37,561 bases of DNA from Candidatus Berkelbacteria bacterium. Its GTDB lineage: Bacteria; Patescibacteriota; UBA1384; XYA2-FULL-43-10; CAINNR01. Shown here piece after piece: positions 6,194 to 13,750 of this stretch (the stretch's first letter is position 1; each line of letters opens with the position of its first letter). The translations under genes were made by a program, and so were the position numbers. Location: positions 72,378 through 109,938 of the forward strand of contig JAPLVG010000023.1 in assembly GCA_026397235.1 (NCBI GenBank), in the 5' to 3' direction. The notes beneath the pieces were generated by a model. That model ran no database searches, was not told the DNA's origin, and was given only the letters and a program-made list of their open reading frames with translations.

Positions 6194-7237
6194 TTATCTG
6201 TGTTTATTCTGTGTTTTAATCAGTGTAGTTATTTCTTCCGGGGTGAAACCAACGGCCGGTTTGAATACTTTAATCATTTTGCTAGCCAATTCCGGAACAA
6301 CATATACTAAGAGTCGGGCAAACTGTTCAAAAGCAGACTCAATAACATAAACTCTCTGCGCATTTTTAATTTGTGAGCGAATAGCCTTGGTGTCTAATGG
6401 TCGCAGCGTTATTGGCCGAACTAAGCCTGCCTTAACCCCATCTGCACGCAAATCATCAATTGCTGACCTGGCAGCCGAAGCCACACTGCCGTGGGCCAAA
6501 ATAATGTCAGTTGCGCCTGAGACTTTATAATTTTCGGATTCGGCGACCTTGTCTATTAAGTATTTGTAATCAGAAATATTTCGCTGCAAAACTTTGGCAA
6601 ACTCCGGTTCCGAACCGAAACAATTGCGAATATGCGTTGGATTTTCTGGATCCTCTTTAAGAATTTTTCGCGCTGGAAATGGTCGAATCGGCTTATTCAA
6701 CTGTGTGGTGATTTTTTGTTTTCCGAGATAACCGTCGGTCAACATGAAAGTTGGGAAATTATACTTCCAGGCAGTAGAGAATATTTTGGCTGATAGATCG
6801 TAACATTCTGCGACATTTGATGCCGAATATACTATTCGCAAACCATCGCCATTACCACCAAGTGCTGTCAGATTAACTTCTTGCTGTGAATAAATAACTG
6901 TGCCAGTTGAAGGACCACCGCGCTGGGCTATAATACCAACGAAAGGTAACCGCTCATTCTCGGCCATGGAAATTGGATCCTGCATCAAAACATTTCCAAC
7001 CCCAGCAGTGGCGGTAAAAGCTTTCTTGCCAGCTAGAATTGCCCCGATAGTGGCAAAACCTGAGGCGATTTCATCCTCAGCTTGCAAATATTTCAGACTT
7101 TTATCTTCTGACGCAGTATTTATCCAACCCTCTAAAATTTCCGTTGCTGGTGTAATTGGATAGCCAAAAAACATCTCGGCGCCGCCTTCGATTGCGCCAA
7201 GAACCACCGCCTCGTTACCGGTTATAAACTGTTTCAT
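6194..7237 (-). CDS. 2-oxoacid:ferredoxin oxidoreductase, alpha subunit
   Basis: A 347-residue alpha subunit with the pyrimidine-binding domain near the N-terminus (TGNEAVVLGAIEGGA, then FGYPITPATEI) and a C-terminal transketolase-like domain (about 235-345) with LRPLDTKAI. The gamma domain that is fused to alpha in two-subunit KorA proteins is absent here, as it is encoded separately downstream. First gene of the operon. There is no Shine-Dalgarno sequence; instead a TATAAT lies 7 bases before the ATG, so the message may be leaderless. Confidence 0.92.
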   Translation of the reverse strand: MKQFITGNEAVVLGAIEGGAEMFFGYPITPATEILEGWINTASEDKSLKYLQAEDEIASGFATIGAILAGKKAFTATAGVGNVLMQDPISMAENERLPFVGIIAQRGGPSTGTVIYSQQEVNLTALGGNGDGLRIVYSASNVAECYDLSAKIFSTAWKYNFPTFMLTDGYLGKQKITTQLNKPIRPFPARKILKEDPENPTHIRNCFGSEPEFAKVLQRNISDYKYLIDKVAESENYKVSGATDIILAHGSVASAARSAIDDLRADGVKAGLVRPITLRPLDTKAIRSQIKNAQRVYVIESAFEQFARLLVYVVPELASKMIKVFKPAVGFTPEEITTLIKTQNKHR

Positions 7238-7244
7238 TGATTTA

Positions 7245-7250
7245 ATTATA
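7245..7250 (-). promoter_or_regulatory. -10 box of the oxidoreductase operon (leaderless type)
   Basis: TATAAT on the minus strand, followed by 7 bases and the ATG, so a start at the usual distance would fall on or next to the initiation codon. The 16-base string TGTATAATTAAATCAA is identical to that of the phosphoglycerate mutase operon promoter (12314-12329). No good -35 is visible. Confidence 0.6.
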
Positions 7251-7274
7251 CAGTGCTTTTAAATGGAAAAACAC

Positions 7275-7303
7275 TTGACAAATAGCGCAGCATATGATAC
7301 AAT
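7275..7303 (+). promoter_or_regulatory. Strong sigma70-type promoter of a small membrane protein gene
   Basis: TTGACA (7275-7280), 17 bases, TACAAT (7298-7303). Perfect -35 and optimal spacing, followed after about 34 bases by the GTG start with GGAGG at 7338. It diverges from the oxidoreductase operon promoter. Confidence 0.8.
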
Positions 7304-7337
7304 GCGTTTATTCAGTGAATCCAATTGGAGGTTGATC

Positions 7338-7466
7338 GTGGAACAAATCGCATTTGGTGTCTTGTGGGGCATACTGATAGCTGTCATAACCCCTAGTGAT
7401 TGGATCGTTGCGGACAAGATTATAACGGCAGGCTTCTTCGCCATGATGTGGTTAATGATCAGTTAG
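7338..7466 (+). CDS. Small hydrophobic protein (42 residues), two predicted membrane segments
   Basis: Starts at GTG with TTGGAGG placed 6 bases upstream; a longer reading from 7263 would begin before the promoter and is rejected. Segments about 5-18 and 27-41 are hydrophobic (GVLWGILIAVI and ITAGFFAMMWLMI), separated by PSDWIVADK, which suggests a membrane hairpin. It is monocistronic: own consensus promoter upstream and a strong intrinsic terminator 14 bases after its stop. Base usage is more GC-rich than in its neighbours. The family is not recognised. Confidence 0.6.
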   Translation: MEQIAFGVLWGILIAVITPSDWIVADKIITAGFFAMMWLMIS

Positions 7467-7475
7467 TCAGAATGA

Positions 7476-8492
7476 TCATAAGCCGCTGGATTCGTCCAGC
7501 GGCTGTTTTAATTTCTTGGCAATTGCCAATTCCTCGTCTGGTTTGATAAATTTAGTTTCAAAATCAAGATATTCAAGTCCAGCCGTAATTTTTTTTCTGA
7601 TTAAAGATGAGCCAAAGCCGATCTCGCCCGAAAAGACTACCACGTCTACTCCGCCTAGCGCAGCAGCGTAAGCCCCAATATACTTTTTTGTCCGATAGCA
7701 AAGAACATCTATAGCAAGTTTTGACATTTCATCATCGCTCTCCAAGAGCTCTAACATATCACCAGATGTTCCGGAAATTCCTGCCAAACCGGAATGATTT
7801 TCTATTAAATCTCTGGTCTTTTTTTCACTAATTTTCTCAGTTAAAAACAAAACAATTTCCGGATCAATGTCACCGCTCCGCTTTTGCATTGGAAGTCCTT
7901 CAATTGGCGTAAATCCCATTGACGTGTCGATCGGTTTGCCACAATTAATCGCCGCCATACTACAACCGGCGCCTAAATGAATTGTTATGATTTTCTTCTC
8001 ATTGTCCGGATCAATCTGACTCAACATCCAATTATGAGAAATTCCGTGAAAACCAAAGCGCTTAATATTAAATTCTTCAGCAATTTTTTGGTCAATTGGA
8101 TAGGTTTTAGCCACAGCCGGCAAATCTTTGAAAAATGCGGTATCAAAAGCCGCGAAATGTTGGCTCAGGGGCAATTTGTTAATTAAATATCGAATTGCCT
8201 CAATTGCAGGCGGATTATGATGAGGCGCTAATGGGGAGAATTTTTGAATAATGTTTATTGTTGGTAAAGTTATCGGCATAATTTCATCAGCAATATCTCC
8301 GCCATGAACCACTCGATATCCAGTTTTAGTGATTTCGGAAGCCTGATTTCCAATTTCCACCAAAATTTTATCGATAACTTTAGGAATATTGTCTCCGGCA
8401 AAAGAAAACTTTCCGGTCTTAATTTCATCAAGCTCGTCATCAAAAAGTTTGTATTTAATTGAAGATGAACCAGAATTAATTATTAATATCAT
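7476..8492 (-). CDS. ackA: Acetate kinase
   Basis: A 338-residue ASKHA-fold kinase that makes ATP and acetate from acetyl-phosphate and ADP. Motifs: NSGSSSIKYKLFD at the N-terminus, GYRVVHGG, FDTAFF, FGFHGISH, IHLGAGCSMAAI, DTSMGFTPIEGLPMQKRSGDIDPEI, and FSGEIGFGSS near the C-terminus. It is shorter than the usual 395-400 residues but no core motif is missing. It overlaps the pduL end by 17 bases, so the two steps from acetyl-CoA to acetate are translationally linked. Its last codons lie inside the terminator hairpin of the opposing small gene, and read QPLDESSGL. Confidence 0.94.
   Translation of the reverse strand: MILIINSGSSSIKYKLFDDELDEIKTGKFSFAGDNIPKVIDKILVEIGNQASEITKTGYRVVHGGDIADEIMPITLPTINIIQKFSPLAPHHNPPAIEAIRYLINKLPLSQHFAAFDTAFFKDLPAVAKTYPIDQKIAEEFNIKRFGFHGISHNWMLSQIDPDNEKKIITIHLGAGCSMAAINCGKPIDTSMGFTPIEGLPMQKRSGDIDPEIVLFLTEKISEKKTRDLIENHSGLAGISGTSGDMLELLESDDEMSKLAIDVLCYRTKKYIGAYAAALGGVDVVVFSGEIGFGSSLIRKKITAGLEYLDFETKFIKPDEELAIAKKLKQPLDESSGL
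7481..7509 (+). terminator. Intrinsic terminator of the small membrane protein gene
   Basis: Perfect 10-bp stem AGCCGCTGGA/TCCAGCGGCT with a TTCG loop (7481-7504), followed by GTTTTAATTT. It terminates plus-strand transcripts and at the same time encodes the C-terminal end of acetate kinase on the other strand. Confidence 0.88.
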
Positions 8493-9063
8493 TTTCGTCT
8501 AAAATTAATGACCCAAAACATTTATCGGTAATTCCCGCGGCATTTCCTTCGTCAGTATCCAGATGAACACGCAGCTGAAAATTTTTATCAATTTTAACAT
8601 TAACATCGTCAAAAACAATTTTTCCACGTGGTGTCTCGACAGCAATTTCAACCTTTTGATTTTCCTTTATTTTTAATTCCGCAGCATCAGTTGGACTTGC
8701 ATGTAAATGTCTCTTAGCAATCATCATTGCACAACGATGGATTTCTCCATTACTAGTCTTTAAAATTATGTCTGCACAACCATCAATAATTTCTGTTTCA
8801 TATGGTGCTATAACTCCAATTTGGTAACAATCGGTAAGTGAAAATTCAGTTTGAGTTTCTTGGCGAAACGGCGAGAGAAACCGAGCTGGAATTTCACCCT
8901 TTGGTCCGACAATAGTCACAATTTTATCGGTAGCAAATTCCTTTCGCTGACTTAACTCTTTAATTTCTTTAAACGGTGTCTCAGCTCCAAACAAAAAGTT
9001 ATAATCATCTTTAGACAAGTGAATATGTCTGGCTGAAACTTCAATTTCAATTTCCTTTTTCAT
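8476..9063 (-). CDS. pduL: PduL-type phosphotransacylase (phosphate propanoyl/acetyltransferase)
   Basis: A 195-residue enzyme with the two PduL half-domains. VSARHIHLS (about 9-17) opens the first, and AKRHLHASPTDA (about 116-127) the second; the paired His motifs bind the catalytic zinc in characterised PduL. It converts acyl-CoA and phosphate to acyl-phosphate. There is no encapsulation peptide at the N-terminus and no microcompartment gene nearby, so it is probably a cytosolic replacement for Pta. The start overlaps the gpmI stop by ATGA (9060-9063), and it is followed by ackA in a 17-base overlap. Confidence 0.94.
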   Translation of the reverse strand: MKKEIEIEVSARHIHLSKDDYNFLFGAETPFKEIKELSQRKEFATDKIVTIVGPKGEIPARFLSPFRQETQTEFSLTDCYQIGVIAPYETEIIDGCADIILKTSNGEIHRCAMMIAKRHLHASPTDAAELKIKENQKVEIAVETPRGKIVFDDVNVKIDKNFQLRVHLDTDEGNAAGITDKCFGSLILDENDINN

Positions 9064-10688
9064 AATTTAGTTTGATTATTTACAATTATTTCTGATAATA
9101 AACTGGAACCGGTCATCGACTGAGGTTTAGCAATATTTAACAACTCTAAAATCGTTGGAGCAATATCAGCCAAGGATCTTTTCGATGAGATCATGGAAGA
9201 TAAAATATCACCGGAAGAAACCATCGCTTTGTTTTTACCACGTAGATCTGACCGAACCATAATAAACGGAACTGGGCTCAGGGAGTGAAAAGTTTCTCTA
9301 TCATGTCCGCCGGTGACTTGAATCATTTGCTCGGCATTACCGTGATCGGCGGTGATAATTAATGTGCCATCAACGGCCAACACCGTTTCGGTTAACTCTT
9401 TGAGGCAATCGTCAACCACGTCAACCGCTTGTGTGGCGGCGATTAAATCACCTGAATGTCCAACTGAGTCAACATTAGCATAATTGACTAACGCGAATTG
9501 AAACTTTTTTGATTTAATAGCTTGAACTAATTTGCTAGTAATTTCGGCTGCCTCCATTTGTGGTTTTAAATCGTAACTTTTAACATCTACAGACTCAATA
9601 ATTACACGTTCCTCGCCTAACATCGGTTCTTCTTGACCGCAGTTGAAAAAATAACTTATATGAGGATACTTTTCACTCTCAGCTATACGAAATTGTGTCA
9701 AACCCGATTGAGAAATTATACTTCCAAGAGTCGTGTCAATTCTTTCAGGCGGAAAAGCAATATGAATTTTAGATTCAATAACTGCAGGTAAATAATATGA
9801 TGTAAATGAAACAAAAAATATGTTATTTGGCGCCGGAAATTTCGACCCTAAATTATGCATGCCGAGCAATGCCAAAGTCAGTTGCCTTGCCCGGTCCGGG
9901 CGATAGTTAAAAAATATTATACTATCATTATCCAGAATTTTTGTAATCGGCCCACGTTCATTTCTAATTACTGTTGGCGGGATAAATTGATCCGTATAAC
10001 CAGACTTATAAGCATCTGAAATTGCCGCAGGTGCAGAAGCGGCATAATTACCAACCCCATGAATCATTGCTTGAAGTGATTTGGAAATATTTTCCCAATG
10101 ATTATCACGGTTCATTGCAAAATGACGTCCAGTAATAGAGGCGACTTCTCCGACACCAATTTCAGCAATTTTCTTCTGCAGGTGGACAATAAAATCAAGA
10201 GCGCCAGTATCATCAGTATCCAATCCATCAGTTATGACATGAATATATACTTTTTGTAAATTATAGAACTTGGCCAATTTCAAAAGAGCATACAGGTGAT
10301 CGATATGACTGTGAATTCCACCATCAGAAACCAAACCAATCAAATGAAGTGATGAATTATATGATGCGGCATTGCGACAAGCGTCAACTAGCGCCTGATT
10401 TTGAAAAAAAGTTTTATCTATAATTGAATTTGAAATACGTTCCAAATCCTGAAAAACAATTTTGCCAGCACCTATTGATGAGTGGCCAATTTCCGAATTG
10501 CCAACCATTTTATAATTACCAGCAACCTGTCGAAATGCCTGGAGAATTGCATGTGGGTAGTTGCGCCAAAGGGAATTCATTGTTTTGGGTGAAGACATCG
10601 ATATAGCATTTCCTCCCCAAGATGCAGACATGCCCCAACCGTCTAAAATGGCCAGAACTATTGGCAGATTTTGATTATTTTGTTCCAT
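9060..10688 (-). CDS. gpmI: 2,3-bisphosphoglycerate-independent phosphoglycerate mutase, divergent second copy
   Basis: A 542-residue alkaline phosphatase-superfamily enzyme. DGWG (about 16-19) and GNSEIGH (Ser65 nucleophile) bind metal and phosphate. GGIHSH, RHFAMNRD, NYRPDRARQ and DHGNAE are also present. The usual DGRD is DGLD here, so one substrate-binding Arg is lost, and MDRD is MNRD. It is about 30 residues longer than typical. The ATG at 10688 is chosen, with GGAGAG 4-5 bases upstream; it lies inside the end of the other mutase gene. Part of the run mutase-mutase-pduL-ackA. It may retain mutase activity or have shifted to a related phosphosugar, which sequence alone cannot decide. Confidence 0.9.
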   Translation of the reverse strand: MEQNNQNLPIVLAILDGWGMSASWGGNAISMSSPKTMNSLWRNYPHAILQAFRQVAGNYKMVGNSEIGHSSIGAGKIVFQDLERISNSIIDKTFFQNQALVDACRNAASYNSSLHLIGLVSDGGIHSHIDHLYALLKLAKFYNLQKVYIHVITDGLDTDDTGALDFIVHLQKKIAEIGVGEVASITGRHFAMNRDNHWENISKSLQAMIHGVGNYAASAPAAISDAYKSGYTDQFIPPTVIRNERGPITKILDNDSIIFFNYRPDRARQLTLALLGMHNLGSKFPAPNNIFFVSFTSYYLPAVIESKIHIAFPPERIDTTLGSIISQSGLTQFRIAESEKYPHISYFFNCGQEEPMLGEERVIIESVDVKSYDLKPQMEAAEITSKLVQAIKSKKFQFALVNYANVDSVGHSGDLIAATQAVDVVDDCLKELTETVLAVDGTLIITADHGNAEQMIQVTGGHDRETFHSLSPVPFIMVRSDLRGKNKAMVSSGDILSSMISSKRSLADIAPTILELLNIAKPQSMTGSSLLSEIIVNNQTKL

Positions 10689-12234
10689 CGTCTCTCCGTT
10701 CAAATAAACTTTTAGCAGTCATCTCTGGCGGTTTTTGCAAATCCATAATTTCAAGAATTGTTGGTGCAACATTTGCTAGTGCGCCATTTTGAATTAGTGG
10801 TTTTTTAGCAATTTCTATCTCTTTAGAGATTATAACAAATGGAACAGGGTTAGTGGTGTGTTCTGTGTTTGGTTGGTTTGTTTTCGGATTGATACTCTCC
10901 TCAGCATTTCCATGATCTGAAATAATTACGATGGTGTAGTTGTGCATCAGTAGTGAATTGACTAATTTACCTAAGTATAGGTCAATATATTCAATGGCCT
11001 GAACAGTTGCATAAAAATTCCCGGCGTGGCCGACCATGTCAGCGTTAGCAAAATTACAAATTATTAAATTGAAATTTTTTCCAGCATTGTTAATAATTGA
11101 ATCAGCCACTTTCTCAGCGCTCATGGCCGGAGCTAAATCGTAAGTTGCAACTTTTGGTGATGAGATAACCATTCTAAACTCTCCGGGAAACGGTTCTTCG
11201 CGTCCGCCGTCAATAAAGTAAGTGACATGAGCATATTTTTCCGTTTCTGCAATATGAAACTGAGTTAAGCCCGCATTGCTAACAACTTCGGCTAAAGTCT
11301 TTTTTATTTCTTCAGCGTCAAAAGCCAGAATGCCAATCGGGCTTGGATCACGATTGACGAACGTGACAAAATATAAATTGTTCAAAATCTTTCGGTCGTC
11401 CAATTGAGGAATTTTCTGGTTTGAAAAGGCATAGGCAATTTGTCTGGCACGGTCGGGTCGATAATTAAAGAAAATGACCGAATCATTATCCTCAATTGTA
11501 ATTTTTTGATTTGATTCACCGACAATCAACTGCGGCTCGATAAATTCATCAGTTGTGTTGTGCAAATATGACTGAGATATCGCATCCCTAATAGTTAAAC
11601 TTTCTTTGGCTTCGCCCATAACCATAGCGTTATAAGCTCTGGAAGTTCGACCCCAATTTTTGTCGCGGTCCATGGCAAAGTATCGGCCACAAATTGATGT
11701 AATTCTACCAACGCCAATTTCCTTTAATTTCTGTGTAATATTTTCGAATATACCTAAGCCGGATTCCGGATCTGAGTCGCGACCGTCAGTAAAAAGATTT
11801 AAATACACTTTTTCTACCTGATTATCTTTGGCCATTTTCAGAAGTTGATAGAGATGATTAATATCAGAGTGGACATGACCAGTCCCAACCAATCCCATAA
11901 GGTGCAAGGCCGAATTATTTTTTTTCACATGTTCAAAGGCCGCCAGAATTTTTGGATTTGTAAAAAAACTGCCATCTTTAATAAAATTATTGATGAATAC
12001 TAGGTCTTGCGGTATCACCCGACCAGCGCCGATATTTAAGTGACCGGTTTCCGAATTTCCGGCGGTGTTCGGCGGCAAACCGACGGCGGCACCGGACGCT
12101 AAAACAGCAGTGTGCGTGTAAGTGCGCCACCAAATATCCATATTACGGGTTTTAGCTTGCATGATCGCGTTTCCACCCCAAGGCAAACCAATTCCCCAAC
12201 CATCTAAAATAATTAGAGCTACTTTTCTAATAAT
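10675..12234 (-). CDS. gpmI: 2,3-bisphosphoglycerate-independent phosphoglycerate mutase, apparent ATT start
   Basis: Interconverts 3- and 2-phosphoglycerate. Counting from the ATT at 12234 it has 519 residues: DGWG at 11-14, GNSETGH with Ser61 as nucleophile, DGRDSDPESG, GRYFAMDRDKNW, NYRPDRARQ, DHGNAE and a final TTNPVPF. SDGGVHSH of the family reads GTGHVHSD, keeping the catalytic His. No ATG, GTG or TTG exists in frame between an upstream TGA and the DGWG motif. The first conventional start (TTG at 12186) would remove that metal-binding motif. GGGAG lies 6 bases before the ATT. First gene of the operon; overlaps the second mutase by 14 bases. Confidence 0.88.
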   Translation of the reverse strand: MIRKVALIILDGWGIGLPWGGNAIMQAKTRNMDIWWRTYTHTAVLASGAAVGLPPNTAGNSETGHLNIGAGRVIPQDLVFINNFIKDGSFFTNPKILAAFEHVKKNNSALHLMGLVGTGHVHSDINHLYQLLKMAKDNQVEKVYLNLFTDGRDSDPESGLGIFENITQKLKEIGVGRITSICGRYFAMDRDKNWGRTSRAYNAMVMGEAKESLTIRDAISQSYLHNTTDEFIEPQLIVGESNQKITIEDNDSVIFFNYRPDRARQIAYAFSNQKIPQLDDRKILNNLYFVTFVNRDPSPIGILAFDAEEIKKTLAEVVSNAGLTQFHIAETEKYAHVTYFIDGGREEPFPGEFRMVISSPKVATYDLAPAMSAEKVADSIINNAGKNFNLIICNFANADMVGHAGNFYATVQAIEYIDLYLGKLVNSLLMHNYTIVIISDHGNAEESINPKTNQPNTEHTTNPVPFVIISKEIEIAKKPLIQNGALANVAPTILEIMDLQKPPEMTAKSLFERRDDGTK

Positions 12235-12313
12235 AAATCTCTCCCAATTTATGTCAGTGCGAAATCAGTGTTCTTGTCAGTGTTGTCGAATGCCCCCTCG
12301 CTTAAAAATTTGT

Positions 12314-12329
12314 TTGATTTAATTATACA
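12314..12329 (-). promoter_or_regulatory. -10 region of the mutase-pduL-ackA operon
   Basis: Minus-strand TGTATAATTAAATCAA containing TATAAT (12322-12327), identical over 16 bases to the box before the oxidoreductase operon. A leader of roughly 80 bases would precede the ATT start. The -35 is weak (TTTATA). Confidence 0.6.
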
Positions 12330-12360
12330 TTAATCGAGAACAAATATAAATCAGTATGTG

Positions 12361-12367
12361 ATAAAAT
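12361..12367 (+). promoter_or_regulatory. -10 box of the tsaC gene (leaderless type)
   Basis: TGATAAAAT, an extended -10, ends 6 bases before the ATG at 12374. The 13-base string TGATAAAATATCT is shared with the tRNA-Leu promoter at 13523-13535. No Shine-Dalgarno sequence is present between box and start. Confidence 0.6.
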
Positions 12368-12373
12368 ATCTGT

Positions 12374-12970
12374 ATGAAAATAGAAAAAATTAATCAGCTG
12401 AAAATTGACAGTATTTGCCAAATGATAAAATCCGGTCAGATTGTAGTTTTGCCGTTTGATACGGTTTATGGGCTTGTTGCGAACCCTTTTGATGATACGG
12501 CAATTCAAAGGATTTATGACATTAAAGGTCGAGATTTTGACAAGCCGATTGCATTGATTTTTTCGTCGGTTGAGATGCTTACAAAATATATTTCTATTTC
12601 AAAAGATCAAGAAGGTTTTATCCGCGATAGAGTTCCTTGCGCATATACATTTATTCTGCCTTGGTCAAAAGGGGACAAAGAAAAGTTTTCGCCGCAATAT
12701 CAAAAGTTGGGAAAAATAGGAATTCGAATTCCAGATTACAAGTTTATTTTAGAACTGGTTGAAAAGTTAGATCAACCGATCGCCGCAACAAGTGCCAATG
12801 TTTCTGGGATGGAAAACTGCTGGGCCGTTAATGACTTTCAAAAACAAATAAGAAACCAGACTGAAAAACCAGATTTGATAATTGATACCAGTGAATTGGC
12901 AAAAAATCCACCATCAGAGGTTATTGATATATCAAATATAGAGAATATTAGTACTCTTAGAAGCAGATAA
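12374..12970 (+). CDS. tsaC: L-threonylcarbamoyladenylate synthase (TsaC/Sua5/YrdC family)
   Basis: A 198-residue YrdC-domain enzyme making threonylcarbamoyl-AMP for t6A37 of ANN-decoding tRNAs. Motifs: PFDTVYGLVANPF (about 28-40), KGRDFDKPIALIF (about 54-66), IGIRIPDY and the ATSANVSG nucleotide-binding segment (about 139-146). It ends soon after the YrdC domain, so it is the short bacterial type rather than two-domain Sua5. Divergent from the mutase operon, and convergent with the small secreted protein gene, whose terminator T-run overlaps its stop codon. Confidence 0.93.
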   Translation: MKIEKINQLKIDSICQMIKSGQIVVLPFDTVYGLVANPFDDTAIQRIYDIKGRDFDKPIALIFSSVEMLTKYISISKDQEGFIRDRVPCAYTFILPWSKGDKEKFSPQYQKLGKIGIRIPDYKFILELVEKLDQPIAATSANVSGMENCWAVNDFQKQIRNQTEKPDLIIDTSELAKNPPSEVIDISNIENISTLRSR

Positions 12971-12999
12971 AATTAAAATCCACTGCGTACGGCAGTGGA
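12966..12999 (-). terminator. Intrinsic terminator of the small secreted protein gene
   Basis: On the minus strand TCCACTGC-CGTAC-GCAGTGGA (12979-12999 region) is followed by TTTTAATTTTAT. The T-run overlaps the tsaC stop on the other strand. Confidence 0.8.
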
Positions 13000-13006
13000 G
13001 CGGAGT

Positions 13007-13423
13007 TTATCGCAGACCGGCCCGATTTGTGGCAACCGACTGTTTCAGGATCCCCCTCAATGGCCTAAAGACCCAGAGAGCGAAATAGTCGTCAGTCTTG
13101 TCAATAAGTCTCACTTCACCATGAGTCAGTGGTATGATTTCAATGATCGTTCCATCAGGAACGAATGATGCTAGAACGATCATTGAGCCACTTGGCAAGT
13201 CTATGGCGACAAGTGACGACGCTAACTCACCAGCGACAACACAGTAGACAATCGTCTCTCCGACTGGTTTTGGCGTCACAGTAGCTATCAGTTTGAACTT
13301 TTTGCTGATAGCCTTGCTAGCGACGACCCCACGCTTGGCGGTGTGGGTTACAGGTCGACAGTCTCCCTGGAGTTGGATAGTGACCAAACCGAAGATGAGC
13401 GTGAATAGGTAGAGCGATTTCAT
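13007..13423 (-). CDS. Small predicted secreted protein, unknown function
   Basis: A 138-residue protein starting MKSLYLFTLIFGLVTIQLQG, a clear Sec-type signal peptide. The rest is a soluble, beta-rich-looking domain with no motif I recognise. AAGGAGACGACCG before the ATG is a good ribosome binding site, which decides the start against a longer reading from 13474. The extended -10 TGGTAGAAT (13465-13472, minus) and a 3' intrinsic terminator make it monocistronic. Its base composition is clearly more GC-rich than the flanking tsaC and sortase genes, suggesting a different origin. Confidence 0.7.
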   Translation of the reverse strand: MKSLYLFTLIFGLVTIQLQGDCRPVTHTAKRGVVASKAISKKFKLIATVTPKPVGETIVYCVVAGELASSLVAIDLPSGSMIVLASFVPDGTIIEIIPLTHGEVRLIDKTDDYFALWVFRPLRGILKQSVATNRAGLR

Positions 13424-13502
13424 CGGTCGTCTCCTTAATCTCGGTTGTCTGCAACTTAATGATGATTCTACCACAAAAACTGCAAAAAGAACACCTTTTG
13501 GC

Positions 13503-13531
13503 TTGATAAAACTCTGCTAAAATGATAAAAT
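13503..13531 (+). promoter_or_regulatory. Promoter of tRNA-Leu
   Basis: TTGATA (13503-13508), 17 bases, TAAAAT (13526-13531) with TGA directly before the -10, placing the transcript start a few bases before the mature tRNA 5' end at 13547. Confidence 0.75.
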
Positions 13532-13546
13532 ATCTTTATATTAAAC

Positions 13547-13633
13547 GGGCAAGTGGCGGAACTGGTATACGCGTAGGTCTCAAAAACCTATGGCCGTAAG
13601 GTCTTGTGGGTTCGATTCCCACCTTGCCCACCA
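13547..13633 (+). tRNA. tRNA-Leu (anticodon CAA), CCA encoded
   Basis: An 87-base class II tRNA: acceptor GGGCAAG/CTTGCCC, anticodon stem TAGGT/ACCTA with loop CTCAAAA (anticodon CAA), long variable arm TGGCCGTAAGGTCTT, T-arm GTGGGTTCGATTCCCAC, discriminator A73 as required for leucine, and genomic CCA. Followed at once by a palindromic repeat element. Confidence 0.96.
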
Positions 13634-13692
13634 TCCCACGTCGCCCCGAAGGGGCTATGCGGGATGTCCCGCGAAGCCTTGGCGAAGTGGGA
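13634..13692. repeat. Palindromic repeat element after tRNA-Leu
   Basis: Outer arms TCCCAC (13634-13639) and GTGGGA (13687-13692) enclose two perfect hairpins, GCCCC-GAA-GGGGC (13643-13655) and GCGGGA-TG-TCCCGC (13659-13672). It abuts the tRNA CCA end directly. It is another member of the small palindromic elements spread through this window, although its sequence differs from the others. A 14-base perfect palindrome, TAACCCTAGGGTTA, follows near 13733-13746. Confidence 0.75.
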
Positions 13693-13750
13693 CAATATTG
13701 AAGAGTTCCGAGTTGTAAAGTCTCGGTCTGCTAACCCTAGGGTTAAATTT

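Noticed and set aside
12122-12186. TTG at 12184-12186 as start of the first phosphoglycerate mutase
   Set aside because: It would remove the DGWG metal-binding motif that is present and in frame just upstream.
12978-13006. Hairpin after tsaC as a terminator of tsaC
   Set aside because: The T-run is on the minus-strand side only, so it serves the opposing small secreted protein gene.
13604-13750. A longer sortase reading frame beginning inside tRNA-Leu
   Set aside because: The extra residues are a translation of the tRNA 3' end and a palindromic repeat; the transmembrane and sortase parts begin after the ATG at 13751.
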